Positions 1 through 13,900 of a stretch of DNA of 64,000 bases are shown in pieces. The notes beneath the pieces are model-generated. The model saw nothing but the letters and a program-made list of their open reading frames with translations, was not told the DNA's origin and made no database searches. The DNA lies in the NCBI RefSeq assembly GCF_003672135.1, contig NC_039506.1, positions 2,170,001-2,234,000 of the forward strand, given 5' to 3'. This DNA comes from Ooceraea biroi (taxonomy: Eukaryota > Arthropoda > Insecta > Hymenoptera > Formicidae). A program made the position numbers and the translations under genes. Positions within the stretch are counted from its first letter, which is position 1. Each line of letters starts with the position of its first letter.

Positions 1-200
1 TTTGTCATGAAAATAAAATTAATATAATCTCGTTCAAATATACATAACATAGAAATGTTTAAAAAATATATCCATGATTACACAATCTATACATTTTTCC
101 ATTTACAATAAAAATGTTCCACAAATTAAAAATTATTATATGATATTAAAAATTAAAATAAAATATATGAAAATAAAAAAAACAAATCAGCAATAAAGTT

Positions 201-2391
201 TCAAACAACAGAATCAGCTGCACTTTGTAACTGAAAATCTGACTGTAAACGATCTGGACGTACCTCCGCTAATTGTGCAACTCGATTACCTTCTATTGTC
301 CCTTTTTTCTTTCGCACAGATGTCATTATTTCTCGAACACATTCGAGAAAAGTCAGCTGGTTTCCATAAGTTTTCAAAACTCTACAAACTTCTTGTATAA
401 ACCATGAACCTAAGTAAAGTAAATGGTAAATATTAAATCACATATCTCCAAAATTTTTGTTTCGAGTCACATATAGAATATGTTTCAATATTATTTACCT
501 TCTTCTTTATGACGTATTGATAAAAAACCTTGTAATGTTGACATGAACATATAAAAATTTTCAAACTTGCTTGTATCTTCTGTTTTAGGTACCGTATCAT
601 ATAAGCCATCTCTTGCTAAATTATCATTTATAATTCCTGGAAAATAAATTAATTGTTCTACAAATCTGCTATAGCATGCTTTAAATAATATTTCACAGTA
701 AAATTTGAAAAGATTTACGTGCATACTGAAATATTCTAAGATACATAGGAAAAATGTCAATATTCTTAAGATCTTTTTAAATTTTCGATGTCTCTCACTG
801 AGATTAATAAAAACAAAAAATACTTTTTTATATCAATTGTAAGTTTTCTTCTTTAAGTTTGCTTCATTACCACGCGTCTTTCCCTGGCAGGCTTGAATAA
901 TAACAATTTTTATAACATCCTTCAATTCCATACAACAAACAGCTCTTTCGATTTCTATTAATGAAACTTCTTGCTCATCTGATGATATTATACCTCCTGT
1001 AATAAAGATTTATTATTATTTATTAAGAGAAAATAGTTTGCAGAAATATATAAAATTTTCTTCATGAATTGGAAAATATACATTTAACTTTTAAAATAGC
1101 GGTTATAAAATACCATTGTATCCTACATTTATTGTGAGCTATTATCCTTACCTGTGTATCCATGACTTAAAATGCAGAGAAACATACAATCAAATGTATT
1201 ACCATGATCTTTTGGAATGTTGCTTATCTTCTTTAATATTTCTTTTCTTACTAAATTTTCGTGTTTGCAGACTGTGAAACCAAACGCTTGAAATGTTTCA
1301 GATAGGCTAGCGCAATCTGCATTAGTTCCATATCTTGTTTCATACTGAGAAATTAAAAATATATAAATATCCAAGAACTTCGTTTATAATATATTTAAAT
1401 ATCAATTATTATTATTAGTACCTCTGTTCTGAAGTCCATCTGATTTATAATAATGCACAATCCACTATTAATAGCTCGTATATTTTTTCGGTAGCAATTC
1501 CTTTCTGTAAGGGATGGTTCTTCTAACGAAATCGACTCAGAATAATTTTTATTGTTTATCTCAAAAGTTCTACAAGTATCAACAACGTGCAAATGATTGT
1601 CAAACTTTTCCAAATCCCAACAAATTGTCTGCAAGTTCGCAAAACTTGCCAAATGCTTCAATAATCTTATTAAATGTTCTCTATCTAAACCAAAATAACG
1701 TTAAAATTATAATCAATTTGTTTATATCATATATATTGCAAACTAAAATATTTTATTAATTAGATACTTGCAAACTTTTAGGAAACGTTTTTTACTTTCT
1801 ACTTATACAACTTTGCTTCCACAAAAAAAATAATATACTGTACATACCTTTTGAAATTGTAATGTATTTAATTTGCATCCAATAAAGCATATGTAACTCG
1901 AGACAATCAACATTGTCTAACAGTGGTTCATAATTAGAATTTTCAGATTTAACAAATCTTATTAATAAGTTTTGTTCATCTTCGTCCAGAGATTCACATA
2001 CGTCGTATAAACATTTTGCAATCACATTTACATTTTGTGCAGACAACCTGATCTTTGGAACATAGTGTCTATTTAAGATATCAAACGATACTCTCAGCTT
2101 CCCTAGTACTTCACAATTATTTACAATGCACAATGCTTCCAAGACTTTATCTTCCCAGTTTTCTGGGTGGCTTTTGACATAATCTATAATTATATAAGCC
2201 TTCTCTCTCTTTGCTTTTTGATAAAGATTAAAAATACATGTGAACGCATTCGCGTAATCCTCTATTATCAAAAATAGTATAGAGATCTTTTCGTCCAAAT
2301 CTAGATCATCTTCTATTTGTCTTAAAATATTGATGTTCATAACTCCCTCAGCTAGATCACATCCGCGTGCGTCCACTGATAGCGACATCAC
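201..2391 (-). CDS. Dredd: Dredd-like initiator caspase (caspase-8 type)
   Basis: Six exons by eye: 2391-1848, 1684-1422, 1344-1152, 996-871, 636-499, 409-201; phases close to a 490-residue protein, close to fly Dredd in length. The first ~200 residues look like a helical death-effector-type prodomain (inferred). The caspase domain shows the catalytic His in LSHGY (~330) and the catalytic Cys in QACQG (~370). The small subunit has the substrate-pocket Arg (FLSIR) followed by the GSWFIQEVC block. Family knowledge: Dredd is the cytosolic cysteine protease of the IMD immune pathway, cleaving Imd and the NF-kB factor Relish; it is the insect orthologue of caspase-8. The linker between subunits contains several Asp residues that could be processing sites. 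Two Met codons start the ORF (2391 and 2388); the first was used. It is head-to-head with FHIP. An effector caspase is unlikely given the long prodomain. Confidence 0.88.
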
Positions 2392-4073
2392 AAATCATAT
2401 ATCAACATTTATAACGTTCATAACTATCTAAAACATCAGTAGTTATCAATCATATTTGCATTTCATATTCGAAATTTCTTGTTATAATACAATGACGCAT
2501 TAATATATGAAAATTACAAAGTACTTACAGTATTGTTTTTGTTCCCTTATTACAAAACAATGCGTTATGTATCACGAATGCCGACTAAAAATTTTTAGTT
2601 TTAAGGCAGGAGCACAGACTTTTGCATAAGCGCATAAACAGATGCATAAGGAATTTGATTGGTCCATTTCCTTATGCACATGCTTATAGACCAATCAAAT
2701 TCCTTATGCATCTTTTTATGCGCTTATGCAAAAGTCTGTGCTCCTGGCGCTCCTGCCTTTACTTATATGATACATATATACCATATGCACCATGCACACG
2801 TCAACGATACATTTATCGATTTTAAATCGTATCGGTCAGTACTAAATAGTTAAACTATCAGTAATCTCATTATAAACGGACGTCTATTTGTATTTCTTTT
2901 ATTATAACTGTATTGTACCACTGTACTTCTTATAATCAAAAAGAAATGAATATATAATTAGAGGTTAGGAAAAAAAGAGAAAAAAAATAGTGTATGTACC
3001 TGAGAGTAGTCACAAAGGATTCTCACGCGATCACTTCGTGCGCATGCATAAATTATGCGTGTGACATGTGATCCTTTTGACAGATTGATAAATATAATAT
3101 AGAGCTTTGTAAAATCTTCGTAAAATTGCTTTTTTTCCTTTTTATTATTATTCTTACAATCAAATTATTATACATTGATATATGACAATAGTATTTCTTA
3201 CAATATATTATCTATTAATACTGTTTACAATTGTTAAATCAATTATGGTGCGAAATTTTCGTAAAATTCGTAGGTTATGTTGGAAGTATGATTGTAATTG
3301 TGATTGGTCAATTTACTACTGAAGTCTGACTACTTCACTGCGTTCTAAAACTGATTAAAAAAAGAATGAACCAAATAAAAAGAGAAAGTGTTTTGAATCT
3401 TTTGAAGCATCAAGAGGACTGCAGTCCATGCATACAGCTAACAATAAGAGTAATTTAAAAAAACGATACTGCAATTAATCTCTTAGTGCAATCGCGAGCA
3501 TAACGTTCAGAAGGATGTATTTATGAATAACATCAAGTGATTTACACTGACAACATTCCAACATCCATAATTTAATACATGATCACCTTCGCAATGTCAT
3601 ACGCATACGAGTACGGGAACTACACTTTCTACACCTTATTCTTTACAAAGTTCAAATGTGTGTCTATTCTATTTTAGGTGCAGGCAGTGCAAGGTAGTGC
3701 AGGTAAAGCGAGCAGAACTCAGGTATATAGGTCGTGAGAGGCGAACGTGCTGCGTTGACGATACGTGCGGGAGAAACACGTCAAGCATCGACAGCATCGT
3801 CGATCTGATCGCGGAGCAGTAACGAGTATACGTACAGTAATGAGTGAACGTGGTGAACAGTCGTGAAGAAGAAGAAGAAGAAGAGAAAGAAAAATGATCT
3901 AACGTTATCCGACATTGTCGCCGACGACAATACATTTTTTGCACAGACACATAATAGTACCTGTTACCTGATAACGCGAGTCGATGTATCACGGGATCGC
4001 CCAATGAATTCGTGACTCGTATTATCGCGCCGTTCTTGCCGCTATTAACGCGCTAAATGAGGCACACTTGACG
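2392..4073. other. Intergenic region between divergent Dredd and FHIP
   Basis: About 1.7 kb separating two divergently transcribed genes. It holds the inverted repeat at 2603-2759 and a weaker imperfect palindrome around 3005-3090 centred on CGCATGCATAAATTATGCG. The stretch 3660-4070 is less AT-rich, contains a GAA-repeat tract near 3867-3885 and probably is the FHIP promoter and 5' UTR. No convincing ORF was seen. Confidence 0.6.
2603..2759. repeat. Near-perfect 157-bp inverted repeat (MITE-like hairpin)
   Basis: Two arms of about 60 bp, beginning AAGGCAGGAGC and reading into ACAGACTTTTGCATAAGCGC, are exact reverse complements except for one C/A mismatch and a 9-bp extra unit (GCCAGGAGC) near the right terminus. 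The loop is about 25 bp and itself contains CCTTATGCA and ATGCTTATAG, so the GCATAAG word recurs many times, as subterminal repeats do in non-autonomous DNA transposons. No clear target-site duplication was recognised. It lies about 210 bp upstream of the Dredd start codon. Confidence 0.8.
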
Positions 4074-7000
4074 ATGAGTGAACCTCACGATCCTCGGGAT
4101 TCTGCGAAACGAAACGAAGTGCAACGAGACTGTGAACACGATGATTTCGGCACTGGCCGCGTCGCTTTGATTGACCCGTATGTGAGAGAGATAAGAAAAA
4201 AAATGAGCTGGCTACCTCTGGGGACGAGTTTCAGCAAGCCACGGTCGAGAGATTCGCCGCCGAAGGATGCCGATCCATCCGCGTGCTACGATAGTTTCTG
4301 CATACATTGGCAGCAGACTTACGAGATTATTCTGCACTCTCTGGTAAGAGCGATCTGTTTTTCTGCTTCTGTACACCTGTTATCTTACGGCATTAATGTA
4401 TCTGGCTTTTATTTTTGACACAGCACATGCTGAATCTATTATTAGATTCAGTAATATTCAGTTTCATGTTGTAAACTTGATTGCAAAAGCATTGTTAATA
4501 TTCAAAAACAAGCAAGAATTGCTGTTTATAAGCATAGCAGCTGAGTAATCGGCTGTCAGTTTTGTAAAGAACAAAATGACTTGTGCTTTATTGATATTAA
4601 AGCAAATTATAATAAATTAGCATTGAAAATGTGGAGGAAAAAGTATTGTTCAATAAGCATCACAACTACACATAAAATAAGTTCAAAGAGATGTAAATGA
4701 GAAATTGTTCCAAAGCTCAATTTTATATCTCTGATGTTTGATGATTCGGATATTTATCAGAAATAGAGATTACGTGTAATCTTATCTGTCGTTGAGGCTC
4801 AGATAGCCATATTTGGTATCAAGTATGCCTTATGAACATATATTTATAACTTTTACTTTATTACTAATAATTTCTCATACTATTTATTAAACGCAATTAA
4901 ACTGTTTATTATTCTGAAATTATTCTGAATGCAGAATTAAGTGCAAATCAGGTTTTATAAAAATTTCGACAAGTTAAAGTTGTCTTTAAATAGGTCAACC
5001 ATATCATATTACATTACTAAATCGTTATTTTGTACATTTTAGTCTCCTAAACAAGTACCCAATCAAGACGATGTACTTGGAGTTGTTAATCACATCGATC
5101 AAATGGTAACGCTGCTGATGCTAGAGCTACGAGACCCAAATTCGCACAATCAGTATCGGCAAAGCAATACTGCGACGCACTCTCCCTGTTTGGAATATCT
5201 GTTGAGCGAAAATTTGCTTGTTAAACTATATAATTGGAGCACACACACAGGAAGGTATATCATTGTTATAATATTCATTGTTGTTATATATCTGAGTAAT
5301 TGCATTCTACAAGTCTAGTACTACATGCATACTGTATTATAAATCTCCTCTGTTTGCAGGTTCAATAATGCTGTAAGATTGGAGCAGATAAAGCTGTACG
5401 AGCTATTGGTTTCATACAGTGGTACCCTTCTCGCACACGAGCCAGTTACGAGACCACTTCTGCGATTACTGGAAGAATGCGCCAACGACATTATGCCGTT
5501 AAAAGTGGAAAAGAAACTGGTGGTACTGTTGAATCAGCTATGCGTCGCTCTGATGCAAAATATGGCTTTACTGGACCTGTTTTTTCAACCGAATGCAACT
5601 GGAAAGAACAAGTAACAATCTATGACAAATTTATTATTATTGATTATTTGTTATGATAAATAGATATGTAATTCTTATTGGAAAAAAATGGGATTTCAGA
5701 TTTATTATATTCAACTTACTGATACGTCACGTGCATCGGGAAGACGGTGTCGGTCAGCAAGCACGTGACGCTATGTTGTTGTGCATGTCGCTCTCGAAAA
5801 AGAATGACGAGGTTGGATTATACATTGCTGATCATTCCAACATATGTCCTGTAAGTAACGCGATCGTGTTATTGCTTCAAACAATATCTACTCGCAAAAG
5901 TGACAGTATCAAAAAATAATAGTGTAAACAATTTTATCTTAATTTATGTAGGTATTGGCTACCGGTTTGAGCGGGCTTTATTCCGTGCTTCCGAGGAAAC
6001 TTGACATCGAGACAGATGACTGGCATCAATTGACGCCGGACGATGTAAACGATTTACCCGCGCTTACGCAGCTCATGAATTCCCTGGAGTTTTGCAATGC
6101 AGTTGCACAGGTGGCACATCCGTTGGTGCAGAAGCAATTGCTTGAATTTTTATATCAGGGTTTCCTGGTGCCTGTTATGGGTCCAGCACTGCTACAGGTG
6201 AGTGCTTGTTTCATAGGACGCGAGAGAGATTGTACAAAAAAGGTTTTTAATGTCGATGCTTTATGAATTCTTTTTTGTACTAGAGAAAATAATTTTTTTT
6301 TGTACTTCACGATTCTAGATTTATATATAAAAGTGTTGACTTATTTATTTTTGTTACATCCATTTTCGCAAATGTACTTCGTCATTGCATGTGGTGAAAG
6401 AAGGTATTCACTTTAGTAGCGTATACAAGTGTGCAGATAATGTTAATATTACATATTGCCATTACAAATGTAATATGTTCATATTCTTTATTGCTTTGAT
6501 TGAAAATATAATTTTCAATCTTGAATTTAAATGTCAGAAATAATCATATGCGAATTTTTAAATCAAGAATCAAGCACAGATATTACTATCGCACAATAAA
6601 CACATTTTGATAGAAAAGAAAAACAATATTAAATTAGTAATCACTCCAATTTTATTGCATATTTAGTCACACAAAGAAAATTGCGCGAAAATTTTGAGAA
6701 TAATCATTTTATCCCGATAAATACACATATATGTATATTTCTATTTTTTTAATAAGAAATTTGTAATATTAAATATTTCAGGCGTCATTAGAATTGTTTA
6801 CACTTCATTGTTATTGCACATAATTCATAATCATTATGTAATCAGTATATTTTCGCAAAAAAAAGAAATAAGTGCGCTCGCATTTATCAATTTATATGTA
6901 ATTAGACAATTTTATTGTTTTTGTGTGTGCGATACATCTTACGTTATCGAATACATGGGAATTCATCAATGTGGTGACGGTAGAGCTAAGTGCACTGGTA

Positions 7001-7648
7001 TACAAGCTAATGACATTCAAATCGATGTTGCGGTTTATGGTTGTGGCACCTATCTGGTAATATTTTTATGATGCTCATAGGATTCTCTTGGCTTGACCCT
7101 AGAACAGCTAGATGCACAACAACATTGGGTTAGTACAAAAATATCACTTTTCACAGTATGGTATTTCAGTCGATGCTTCGTACATAAAATAAAATATAAT
7201 ATTTCATGCGTTGGGCTAACAATTTTCTATAACGTATAATTTTAATGTTTTACATAACTGATGTGTTCAAATACTTTATGATCCTGTTTCTTATTTTTTA
7301 AATAGATATAGTCAAAAAATGAATGTATCAAATAGTTACTTTAGCATTTGTCATTTAATTTCTTTTATGAGAGCATTTTATCATTGTGACTAATGCGACA
7401 TTGATTTGTTACATTTTGAAATTATTTTTGTATATATGCATACAAAATAGTGTCCACTGAAGTACTAATACTTACTGCTATATCGACTCATATTTAATTT
7501 AGTAGCATAACTTCTATCATGAATTATAAACCACAAGTAGTACGCTTGCGAATTTTATCAAAGCGCACGTGATGTTATCTGATATATCAGAATATATCAT
7601 ACTGATAATTACAAGAAAGACACTGTAAAATTTTGTGGTTTATAATTG

Positions 7649-7683
<35 letters not shown>

Positions 7684-10600
7684 AAATACATATAACTATT
7701 AGGTCGAGTTCTTACGGTGAACCACGAGAGTGAATCTTGCTGTTTTGCGCACTCTAGTTATTGGAGTAAGCAAGACAGCATGATTAACGTCTCATGGGAA
7801 CTCGACCTTATTGCTTTGCTTATTGTCATTTTCGCTTTTCTTGTAATTTCATCTGATATTTTAATCAGCTAATAAACAGCTTTCATCTGTCTGTATTGTG
7901 TCCTACTTGTTTTTATTTCTTTGTATCAGAAAAGGCCAATACAGTATTCATATAACAATAAATGTGCTAGCAATTTATTTCCAAGCTTTATTCCTATGTA
8001 CAAAAATCAGCAAGAATTCATCATGAAACATTTAATGCAAATACCATGTGATTATTTATATTTTAACATCGCTCTTCATATAATAATTCATACCCTTCTT
8101 TTACCACATAGAAGGAAATCATAACACATGTCCTAAACTAAAAAAGTAACTACGAAAAAAATTATAACATATTTCTTAATAATTTTGTCTTCTTTTACTG
8201 GTATACCAAAGATTTCTAGAGTTCCTAATTTTATATGAGACTACTAAGAAAAGATTTGTCTTTTCCAACAAAGGGAAAAGAAACGTGCAAATTGATGACA
8301 GTATTACAGAATATAATTTCTCTCACTTGTCACTAATTACTAATTAAGAACAAGTTTTTGTCAAGGAGGCATGATTTTATTACACTTTTCTCAATTGTAA
8401 TTATTTGTGAAAATCTTTACAGACAACCGTGGATGAATTAGTCGCAGCGACAGCTTATTTTGATTTGTTCCTTCGATCCGTGACCGATCCTGGCTTGTTA
8501 CGGTCGCTCGTTAGGTTTCTGCTAGAAGATAATTATGATGACTGTAGGATATTGGACAGTTTAATACAGAGGATCTCTTCCCGCTCGAGGGTAAATTCGA
8601 AACTGTTTTCTTTTTTACAATCTCGTGAGAATATTTAAGCTGTAAACATAATTTTCTAACGTGTTGTTTTCTCCGATTTAGTTATGCATAGTCACTTTGG
8701 CATTGTTCGAAACCCTGGTTAACTTGAATTGCGAGGACGTAATGTTGGAATTGTGCTTGGGCGCGCTGAATCCGTGCTCGCACGTGATGCTCTCCCAGCG
8801 TAGTCGGTTGCGAGACGTAGATCCTTTCGGACGCGCGGCTGAAAAATTTCTATCTCTGACTCCACGCTGTTGTTCCACATTTACACCATCGGACTCGCAA
8901 ACGAGCTCTTTACCCAATGCCGCACCATATACATACGACAAGCATGGACCCGACTCATTGAGATCGTTACCAGCATCGATGAATTACGGTGCTAGAACGT
9001 CAGACAGTTTGTACGGAAATTATCACGCATATCTCTGCGATGCTAGACAGAAGATAAAAGCTTGCCGCCTAGCGTGTTCCAATTGGTCTTGCCATTATGA
9101 CGGTAACTTGCCACGAAGTAGTAACACTAGCAGCGCGACTACGTTGATAGATGAACACATGACATTCGATCAGTCGCAAAGGAAGATGGAGGAATCGAGA
9201 GCTCTGTTGCTGGAAAGTGCCAGGAATGCAAGGAGTTTGTACGAGAGCGATGAAGGCGCACCGATGGACAATGTACTGCTCAACGTTCAGTCTCTGTTGC
9301 AAAGCAAAGACTTGAACAGCAACGAACACGATATCAAAAACGAGCTGACCGCGGATGTCGCGTTGTCTCTCGACGAACAGGCGCAACTAGACGCTGACAT
9401 TGCTGAGCTGATGAACGAGGACGTCGGGATGACGGAGTACACGGAAGAAACTTGCTTAAACAAAAGAGAATCCGACAGTTGCTTGGACGATTCAGCCACG
9501 GCCATGAATTCACTCATGTCCTTGGGAGAGAGTAGCGGCTACGAGAGCTTCGCGCTGAAAGGATCACCGGAATCGACGCCGGACAATGAGCCAAACGAGG
9601 AACGCGCGAACGAGCCCGAAGAAAGCCACGTCACAATGAAGAAAGAGATCATTGATGTCATGGAGTCGAGTTCCGCGGCAACTGCGGAGACGTCGTCGTG
9701 TAAATCAAACAAGGACACTTCGTATCGGCAGGATGTGTTTAACGGGCAGCCGAATGTTGGCATATTCTTAGACGTGGTTTTACGGAAGCTCGAATGTATG
9801 ACGAGCAATAACTTGTATGTCAATTTGCACCTCACAGGCCTCATCAGCAGACTGGCAATATACCCGCAACCTTTATTGCAATCCTTCCTGCTGAATCATT
9901 CTCTTGTATTCCAGCCTAGCATCAGATCCCTGTTCCAGGTACATATTTATTGTTCAAAACCTGCAGCCTCAAGCAGTGTACTGCAAAAAGAAGTATATTA
10001 AAGAGAGAGAGAGAGAGAGAGAGAATAATATTATTTCGGTTTTGCTGTAAATAAAACGTCTTCGTGATTTATATTACAGGTACTTGCGTCATTGAAGCAA
10101 AAGATTGATCAATTTCTGTCGAAACATAACAATGTGGACTTGTTGGTCGAACAAGCAAGATTATTTCTGATTAATCGAGAAGACAAGTTAGTGAACGCGA
10201 GGAAAAATGCCTTGGAAGCTGCTGCTCAATCGTCGTTCGTCAAAAGGCATTCCCTGACCGGTGACTCGTTCTCAAGAGGTATCATCGATCTCATAAACAT
10301 ATTTATATTTTAGAAATTAGATGCGATTCAAGAGCACATGCGTCCAGTCTCACTTTCCCTTTCTCTTTCTCTCCATTCTTCACTTTTTCTACCTCTGTCT
10401 CTCACTCAAACTATGTTAATTATGTCTTTTAATATTTTGTGCCCCACACATGCTGGAAGTATTTAAAAGACGTATGTATTCATGCGAAATACTTTCATGT
10501 ATGCTTGATGCAGACGTGAATATCTTTGAAGCGCTACAATTATTCAATTATATTTGCAGGGGAGCCAAAGAGAAGAAGCTTGACGTCGTCAATTACACAA

Positions 10601-10988
10601 ATATTCAGACGAACGAGTACCAGCTTGGGTCCCATGAGCTTAACAAATCCTAGTAGTCAACCGTCCAGTATAGCAGAGAGAGAAGATCAACTGCAAATGG
10701 TTGGATCTGGATACAGGTAAGAGTCATTTACCTGATTCTCACTGTAATCATATTGGATCATGTCAGCTGTATTATCAGCTGTATCCAAATACCAAATTTA
10801 CGAAGATCAACTTTTTTAAATTTTGCAGATACATGAAAACTTCATGGGAGTCGCCGAGCGAAGTGAGTCCAGTGCAAAATGTTATTTTATGTGCCGTTAT
10901 ATTAGATGAATGGCTTAAAGAGCTCGCAGCGATTACTCAGGAGCACGCAATTATGTCCCTTACAAATAGTATCGGACTTAGAGCTTAA
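4074..10988 (+). CDS. FHIP: FHIP1-type FTS-Hook interacting protein (FAM160A family)
   Basis: Ten exons: 4074-4343, 5043-5254, 5360-5611, 5700-5850, 5952-6197, 8423-8590, 8682-9938, 10080-10278, 10560-10716, 10829-10988; phases close to 1023 residues. The family blocks are plain: HREDGVGQQARDA, YIADHSNICPVLATGLS, LEFCNAVAQVAHPLVQKQ, GFLVPVMGPAL, NLNCEDVMLELCL, NHVMLSQ-like CSHVMLSQRS, and near the C terminus PQPLLQSFLLNHSLVFQPS and FLKEL-like WLKELAAITQEHA. Family knowledge: FHIP binds the Hook and FTS/AKTIP adaptors and links early endosomes to dynein. Exon 7 carries a long acidic, Ser-rich, probably disordered insert (about residues 495-790). A downstream Met (MSWLPLG, 4204) resembles the N terminus of vertebrate relatives and could be an alternative start. 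The 2.2-kb intron 5 contains an AC repeat and a hairpin. Confidence 0.93.
7652..7681. repeat. (AC)n microsatellite
   Basis: About 15 uninterrupted CA dinucleotides inside the long fifth intron of FHIP. Confidence 0.95.
7701..7808. repeat. 108-bp imperfect inverted repeat
   Basis: The ends are AGGTCGAGTTC and its exact complement GAACTCGACCT. Inside, the arms keep partial complementarity (CTTGCTGTTTTGC against GCAAGACAGCATG). It lies directly 3' of an AC microsatellite in FHIP intron 5 and could be a decayed MITE or a stem-loop. No target-site duplication is evident. Confidence 0.65.
10002..10024. repeat. (AG)n microsatellite in an FHIP intron
   Basis: About 11 AG units between FHIP exons 7 and 8; on the transcript it lies about 55 nt before the acceptor. 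Confidence 0.9.
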
Positions 10989-13900
10989 CATGTAAGTCTG
11001 TAAAAGCATAAGACTTTTGAAATGGAAAAAAGAAAAAAATAATAGAGTAATTCGAAAATTCTTTTTGACAGGGTAGAACGCCAGTAATGTGATATGTATT
11101 ATAATTATGACATGTACAAAATTATATATAACGACAGCAATTCAAAAAACGTAACACTAACACAAATTTTTTAGCATGTTAGTCGAATTTAGAATAAGAC
11201 ATAGTATATTTGTAAAAATGTGACCTGAGTTTGATTTTTTCTGAAATTAGAAATAATAAAATCATGAATTTTCAGTAACATATGTTATATAATTTAACAA
11301 AATTCAATTAAAAAAGTATAAAAATATTTGTGAGTATAATAAGATACTTGTATACTTTTACTGTCGTATGGAATTTTATAAAAAACTTTTTTATAAAACA
11401 ATTGGGTTAATATAAATATAATAGCGTTGTTAAGTTTTATGAGTTGATAATATTATTTGTTAGTTATTAAGAAATTTAAATATACATATATAGTTTTTCA
11501 ATGTAGTGTTTATAAAATTTATGAAATTGTTATCTATGACCATGTGATTATTTTGCAGTTTCGTTATTGTACTTAATGCTTTCATCGCGAATTAAATTTA
11601 GTGCATGTCTTGTTTAGATACATTTTAGAAAATTGAATTATGGAAAATGAGAGATGAAATAGCATTGTATTACAAGAATAAATTTTTATATTATTTTCGT
11701 TGAAACTTACTTAAATATACTTAAAACCACAAGCATGTAATATATAAAAATGTGAAATATTATTTATATTTTTGTAGCAACAGTATTGTTTTCTCTTAAA
11801 ATTTTATTATTCATGATAATACTACAAAAATAAATATGATTTCCAGATATTCAATATATTTTCAATATAAAGGATTTCTTACAATCGTTTGCGAAAACTT
11901 GCTATAATTTGCTGAACAAAGCAAACACCAATCTAGAAATGTGTATATAAATTTATTTGCACAAAAATAATTGCAATAATTAGTTTAATATTTTAATACA
12001 AATTAATATTTTATTAATATATTAATATTTTTAATACAAATTCTAATATTCACTTGGAAATACATGCAGTAGAATACGGTAAAAGAGAGAATAAAATTAA
12101 AACTTTTTATAATTTTGTCATTGCACAATTAATTTTTAAACATATGTCATTAGTATATTTAGATATGCTTTGTCTATATTGTGATATTAAAGTAAGCCGC
12201 ATAAAGATTGATGAAGGATTTATTATTTATGAAGATATAAATGAAAAAATTCATAATAATGTGTCAATCATTATGCAATTGTTAACCGCAAAATTTATTT
12301 TAATTTCTTTTTCATTATATCAGTAGATGTAAATTTTCATGTTCTATTATTTACAAATAATTATGGGATTATGAAAATCACAATTCGTTAGAAAATTATT
12401 TTTTAAACTTTAAACGCGTTGCGACGTAATATGTGCAATGCTACCAGTTAATATTTTTACAAATTAGTATGTTTGTGAAGATGTCCAGATATTTTTATAT
12501 CATTTTAAATACAGTGATACAGTGATTAAAATAAATTTACATTGTATTATGTTTTTAAAATATTTTATTATTTTATAATGGTTCCCTACACACACTTCAT
12601 ATATTGGAAAATATTGTCGGAATATATGTATATCTATATTTATTAAGTTCAAGTCTTACCGACAGCTTTCTGTTCACCAAGTTTGCCTTGCGATTTCTTG
12701 TCTCTTATTATTATAGTTCTCGTTGTACATATGTAGGTTAAATATATTAACTGTGAGCAGTTCGTGATATACAATTTATGTTTTGACACAATCGTTCCCC
12801 TTGAGAAGGCATAAGGATTTACTAACACACATGTACATCGATTTGCGACATGTATCGATTTGCGTACGACTTATGTACGATATTATCCTATGAATACCAG
12901 CATGTCAATGCGCAAGCATTACATGTATATTGTGTAAAAAAGATTTTCTTGAATTAGAAACAAGAAATTAAAAAAATACAAAGTTGATCACACACAAATA
13001 TTACATTATATTATATATTTTTCACAATTATCAAGATTTATATTGCTGTAACATAATAGTTATTATATAGTATTATAAAAGATGTAGTTGAAAAGCATAT
13101 CGTTGTTGTGTTACAAAAGATATATTTTAATAAATATTAATACGGAGCATCTTTGGCCATTTTCTAAGCACATCCTAACTATACTCCTAAAATTGTAATG
13201 AACAAAGATAATTATTTTTCGCTTGCAATTTATGTTTAAAATATATTAATTATATAAATAAAGAACACATAGTATTTAAGTATGTATTAATTTCAACTAA
13301 AGTTTATTCAAATGCTTGCTTTTACAGATTACTTTTTTAATATATTACATCGTTTCCAAGAATCGCAGTTTTACGAGAAAAGCATATATGCTATATATGG
13401 AAGTTTTATGTTGTTTTCAAGATATAGTTGGTAATAATATTATGTTTTATTAAATTCTTATGAAACATAGAAACGTGTTTTATTTACATATGCACGCATA
13501 CTCGTATTCATATTTATATAAAATATTATTTATATAAAATTGAACTCGCAATATTATTGATCCAATATATTTGAAAGCTCGGAACGATAGAATCCTGTAA
13601 ACAAATTTTACAGGTAAAAATTTTATAAGACACGATCGTGTCTTTTTGTGTATCTATTGCATATATACTGTGCATATCTGTGACCTATAAGTAATCAATG
13701 TAATTTTCTGGATCATAATTATTTTATAAATAAATATCAACTTCTCTTCAGTTTCACACAGCCTCATCATGTGGCTTTACTATGTTATTACATTCGCAAT
13801 TGTGGTTTCTTATTGTAACATGCCATTGTGTTACATTTCTGTAATGAGAATACACTTCTGTTTTACATTATTTTATTATTTGCGTTATTGAAGGAACTAG

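Noticed and set aside
9069..9844. Three minus-strand ORFs of 76-105 codons inside FHIP exon 7
   Set aside because: They lie antisense to a well-supported exon and have no family features.
12054..12326. 90-codon plus ORF in the AT-rich intergenic region
   Set aside because: Composition (Ile, Lys, Asn, Tyr) is that of random AT-rich DNA and no splice context or motif is visible.
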